Shown: positions 60,624 through 64,000 of the stretch, one piece after another | Position numbering within the stretch: position 1 is the stretch's first letter | How the letters are laid out: every line of letters starts with the position of its first letter | NCBI GenBank assembly: GCA_013399015.1 | Contig: VWZX01004666.1 | Location: 3,053,068-3,117,067, forward strand | Length of the DNA: 64,000 bases | From: Galbula dea | Taxonomy: Eukaryota; Chordata; Aves; Piciformes; Galbulidae | Direction: 5' to 3' | Translations under genes and position numbers: made by a program | Notes under the pieces: generated by a model | Told to the model about the DNA's origin: nothing | Database searches by the model: none | Seen by the model: the letters and a program-made list of their open reading frames with translations, nothing else

Positions 60624-61744
60624 TCTGTATAAATAAAGATCATGGTCTAGGGACTATTCCAGGCTCTACAGCTCCTTTGGGGCCCCAGCATGACCCAAGG
60701 GGATGGCCAAGGGCTCCCATAGGATCCCATAGGATCCTACAAGTTTAGAGAGCAGCTCTGGGACTTTCTCCCACTCTGGCACTGCCACATAACAGCACAG
60801 ACACACACATCGGGTGGGGACAGGAGGAGAAAGAGAAAAAATGTCCCAGCAGGTGGTCATAGCAAGCAAATGGATGCCCATATTCTCAGGGTTCCTGGTT
60901 CCAACAGACCCAAAGTCTATCCCATAACTTTCTGTTTTCTGTATACAGAGGCAGAGCAGTGGCCCTGTGCCACTGCTGGAAGGCTGAATTCCCACTTTTG
61001 TCTGGCTCTGACTGCTCTAATGCTACTCAACAAACTCAAATAACTCCTGTGTGCTGATGGACTGAGGATGTCTCACTGGTCCTTGGCTAGGCTGTGAGAA
61101 GCAGCAAACACAAATCAGCTCCTCTGGGTTTGGGAGAGACCTGAGTATGACCTAAAACTGCATTTGAAGGCTGATTTTTTTGATAGGAGAAGAGACTGTG
61201 ATCATGAGAGCATGAAACATGTTTAGGGTCTGTTTCTCCATTCTGAGGACAGTATGGCTAGTCAGCAGGGGGTAGCTGTGCAGAAAAGATATTCCTGCAT
61301 ATATTAATCTCCTTTTGAAAGAGGGGAGGAACCTGCAAAGTGAGTAGTTCTGTTTGGGAAAAGCTTTCTTGGTCTCAGATGTCCTTGCCATCTGCACACA
61401 TAGGAAACCCTTCATAAGGTTCTTATTTCCTTTTTACTTTTTTTATATAGCCTATAATAAGATCCCTAATTTTAATGGACTATATGGATCTCAATTGTAG
61501 GGAATGGCTCCAGCAGAGAGGCTTTAACTCTCTGTTCCAACAGGATCAGCAAGGGAGCTTTTGATCCAGTGCTTGGCTCCACTGCAGGTGCTGGTAGGAT
61601 TTCTGAAGCCACCTCTACCAAAGCGTTCCCTACCTGCCAGGACATGCTCTGGAGTAGGTGCCCCATCTTGTTTGACGGAACTCATCCGTCTCCCTTAAAC
61701 ACTTATGAAGCAGTATAGAAAAATTATCAGTACTTTGCCAACTT
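60624..61744. other. Unique sequence, no gene seen
   Basis: It contains a 10-bp tandem duplication at 60716-60735 and a CTCF-like string near 61261. No exon or interspersed repeat was recognised. Confidence 0.5.
60716..60735. repeat. 10-bp tandem duplication
   Basis: CCCATAGGAT occurs twice in direct succession without mismatch. Confidence 0.9.
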
Positions 61745-61925
61745 GGAAGATGTGAAGGGAGTTGCACTTGTTCACCTGGAAGAGAAGATTAACCAGTGGT
61801 TATAGAGAAAACAGAGCTGCACTCCTTGGAGGTGCATGGGAGGCAAAGGACACAAGGCACAGCAAAGGAAATTCTACCTAGATATAAGGAAAATAATTCC
61901 TAGTTGGAATAGTAACAAGAAAGTC
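61745..61925 (+). mobile_element. Old, degraded CR1 LINE fragment
   Basis: CACCTGGAAGAGAAGATTAA, GAGGTGCATGGGAGGCAAAG, GCACAGCAAAGGAAATTCTA and CTAGATATAAGGAAAATAA follow the CR1 ORF2 tail order (TAGAGAAGAGAAGGCT, GTGGTAGGAGG, CACAAGTTGCAGCAAAGGAAATT, TAGATATAAGGAAAAA). No 3' terminal tail was found. Divergence suggests an older subfamily, similar to the copy near 63.4 kb. Confidence 0.6.
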
Positions 61926-62595
61926 AGAAAAGCACATGGAAGGGTAAGTTCCCTGCACCCATCCTCTAGAAAAAAAAAGAGTCTGAAGATATGACACCAA
62001 GGGGACACAAGTGGTCTCAGTAGGGAGGTTTTAACCTTTTAATGGCTTGGATGAAAGGCAGAGGAGATCATAACCCATCCTGAAAGGTGTAACAGTGTCC
62101 TTTGCTTGGGTCAGAGCTCAACTTGAATGTTGGCAACCTGCCTGGGACATGGCTGGGGAAAGCAGTGCATGGGAGCTGATGGAGCCATTACAGCAGATGG
62201 GGGAAGGCAGAGCCAGGCAGCGAGGATGCACAGAGCACGTGTCAGAGGATCTGGGCTGGTTTCTGACAGCTCCTTTCTCCCAGAGCTTCTGGACAGGAGA
62301 CAAAACGTGATTTCTTGCTCCTTCCACTCAAAGGCGGCTGTGAAAGTCTGATTTATGCTGAACACTCTGGAAAAGAAAAAACATTGGCTGTGGAACCAAG
62401 TTCAGCTCCCAGCCAGGAAAACCTTGTATGGGATCCGCAAGTTTTAACCATGCAAATCAAATTTAGGTACAAACAAAGCCCTGTTTCACGACTTCTGCCT
62501 CTCCCTCCCTTGCTGCATGGGGCCAGGCTACCTCCTCCCTGAACAAGCTCTCACTTCCATTCCCAGCAAAGGGGGCAGGCCAGGATGTTGTAGAC
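61926..62595. other. Unique sequence, no gene seen
   Basis: Overlapping frames on both strands (62095-62365) have no family resemblance. Nothing else was recognised. Confidence 0.5.
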
Positions 62596-62766
62596 AATTT
62601 TTCTCTTTTATTTCATTTTATTTTCTCTATTCTTTCTTTTTCTTTTCTCTTTTCTTTTTTCTCTTTTCTTTTACTTTCTTTCCTTTTTCTTTTCTTCCCT
62701 TTTTCTTTTCTTTTCTCATCTTCCCTTCCCTTCATTTCCCTTCCTTTCCTTTTTTCACTTTTCCAG
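62596..62766 (+). repeat. Polypyrimidine tract, irregular (TTTTC)n-like
   Basis: About 170 bases of T and C almost without purines, built from TTTTCT, TTTCTTTT and TTCCCTTCC strings. It is on the same strand as the TTTCC array 3.1 kb upstream but irregular, so probably older. It ends in TTTTCCAGG, which resembles a splice acceptor only because of the pyrimidines. Confidence 0.9.
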
Positions 62767-63329
62767 GGCACAGCCAAATATCACAGCACCATCTTTCACT
62801 GACATGATTTCCAGCTGCCAAAATGTACTTGAAGAGGTCGGCATGCCTGTGAGCCTGTCACCAAAAGCCATGGCTAAGCATGGCCTCATTTTGTCACCCC
62901 AGGCTATGCAGAGGAGTGCTTAAGGCACTGGGGAGAAGGAATCGCTCGATTCAGTCACCAGGAATGAAGGTGGGCAGGTGATCTTTTTTATCCTTGCCTT
63001 TGTTTCATCAGGTGGATGCAGCAGACCAAAGACCACTCTAAGTCCTTTTTCAACAGATCAAACATCTCCTGGATGATCCTGGAAATGAGTTGTGGGATCA
63101 TTCTTTGGGGTTTCTTTGGTCATAGCAATAGCAAATCCTCACCTTTTCATTATACAGGTGAGACCAATTCAACAACAGTATTGCAGCCCCATGGAGAGGT
63201 GAGACATCCCATCTAGACCTGCCCAAGGAGAGAGTCCAAAGGCCCTGGGAGGTCCAGAACCTGCTGTCGAAGCTGGGGCCACCTCTGAAGCTTATGCTTA
63301 ACAATGTGGTTTACAAGGCAGGTACAACA
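62767..63329. other. Unique sequence, no gene seen
   Basis: No exon or firm repeat was recognised. The right end may contain further old CR1 sequence that I could not align by eye. Confidence 0.45.
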
Positions 63330-63613
63330 GGACCTGAATAGGTCCCTGATGTGCCTAGACCCAAGGTGCACAGTGGTAGAAGGAGGGGCAGCAAACACAA
63401 GTTACAGAAGGGAAAGCTTTCATTAGGTATTAGGGGCAAAATTCACCCTGAGGACAGTTAAATACAGGGGACCAGAGACATGGAAGAATCTCTGTCCTTG
63501 GAGACATCCCCTGGACAAAGCCCTAGGCATTCTGATCTAAGTTGGCTCTGCTTTGAGGACTATTGGATCAGAGATCTTCAGAGGTTCCTTCCAACCAAAA
63601 TTATCCTGTGACC
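63330..63613 (+). mobile_element. Older CR1 LINE, 3' end
   Basis: Blocks in order: GGTGCACAGTGGTAGAAGGA, CACAAGTTACAGAAGGGAAA, GAGGACAGTTAAATACAGGG, CTCTGTCCTTGGAGACATCC, GATCTAAGTTGGCTCTGCTT, GGATCAGAGATCTTCAGAGG and TTCCTTCCAACCAAAATTAT. These match an older CR1 subfamily whose tail reads CAGAGGTCCCTTCCAACC, AAATTATCCTGTGAC. The ORF2 tail contains stops and shifts. The left boundary is approximate. Confidence 0.85.
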
Positions 63614-64000
63614 TACATCCACAGCACTACTCAAGCTGCCCTTGCATCATCCAGAGTTCAATAAACCCATCTGGGCTTCTGCTTCTAAATCAGCAGAATT
63701 CTAATTCCCCCTTACCATTTAATCCTTTAATTCATTTGCCATAATCCTTTAGTATGTGGCTGGAGGAAAAGGAAACAACACTGCAAAACAAACAGAGAAA
63801 TGCAACCAGTGCCTCTGAGAATAGTATATTACTCCTCTTCTTTCCTGTTTGCCTTCCTGCTGTTCCACTTCCACGAAAATGTGTGGGATTTCATCCAAAG
63901 CTCCAGTATCTCCTCTCCAGCAGTGGCTGGGGATGGACACTTTGAAAGAAAATATCAGAAACAGTAAGCACAGAATGATCCTCCCCCTGTTGCACCCTGC
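63614..64000. other. Unique sequence, no gene seen
   Basis: Only short overlapping open frames. Nothing was recognised before the window ends. Confidence 0.5.

Overview
This window looks like vertebrate nuclear DNA from a bird. The strongest evidence is the set of CR1 LINE copies. They end in the typical avian CR1 3' tail (GGACTAGATGATCTTT, then GGTCCCTTCCAACTCC, then ATTCTGTG-type octamers) and are severely 5'-truncated, as bird CR1s usually are. Long intergenic or intronic sequence, sparse interspersed repeats, degraded MIR-type SINEs and short microsatellites fit the same picture. The species cannot be named from the sequence.

No protein-coding gene is supported. The longest open frames (177 aa at 39270-39803 +, 165 aa at 9314-9811 -, 149-166 aa in the TTTCC repeat at 59.2 kb) are what chance or low-complexity sequence would give. 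None shows a recognisable domain. The only protein-family homology I can read is the C-terminal tail of CR1 ORF2 inside LINE fragments, best kept at 4482-4766. No tRNA, rRNA, snRNA or CRISPR was recognised. The window is probably intergenic or lies within a long intron.

Layout. 1-10 kb: AT-rich unique DNA with two clear CR1 copies (0.71 and 4.48 kb), a very AT-rich block (4.85-5.88 kb) and a purine-rich tract (7.2-7.44 kb). 10-29 kb: unique DNA with MIR relics (9.9, 12.15 kb), an older minus-strand CR1 (19.25 kb), a younger minus-strand CR1 (22.03 kb), several simple repeats including a 145-bp A/C tract (15.72 kb), a small dense CpG patch (25.25 kb), an AT-rich segment that looks like a conserved noncoding element (26.4-26.8 kb) and a plus-strand CR1 (28.11 kb). 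29-54 kb: mostly featureless unique sequence with a well-kept MIR relic (38.9-39.07 kb) and a few CNE-like segments. At about 54.6 kb an AT-rich stretch gives way to a GC-richer block (about 55-59 kb), part of which has fewer stops than expected in one frame. 59-64 kb: a long TTTCC pentanucleotide array, MIR relics, an AT/CT microsatellite, a second polypyrimidine tract and two older CR1 copies.

I did not find a new biological system. The more interesting observations are the small CpG patch at 25.25 kb, the stop-poor frame at 55.18-56.91 kb, the recurrent GGGGTTTT-type tracts on one strand, the AT-rich blocks with clustered homeodomain-type cores, and two polypyrimidine tracts about 3 kb apart. 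All need comparative data to settle. Four isolated single-base Ns (16583, 25486, 29582, 59378) mark unresolved bases.
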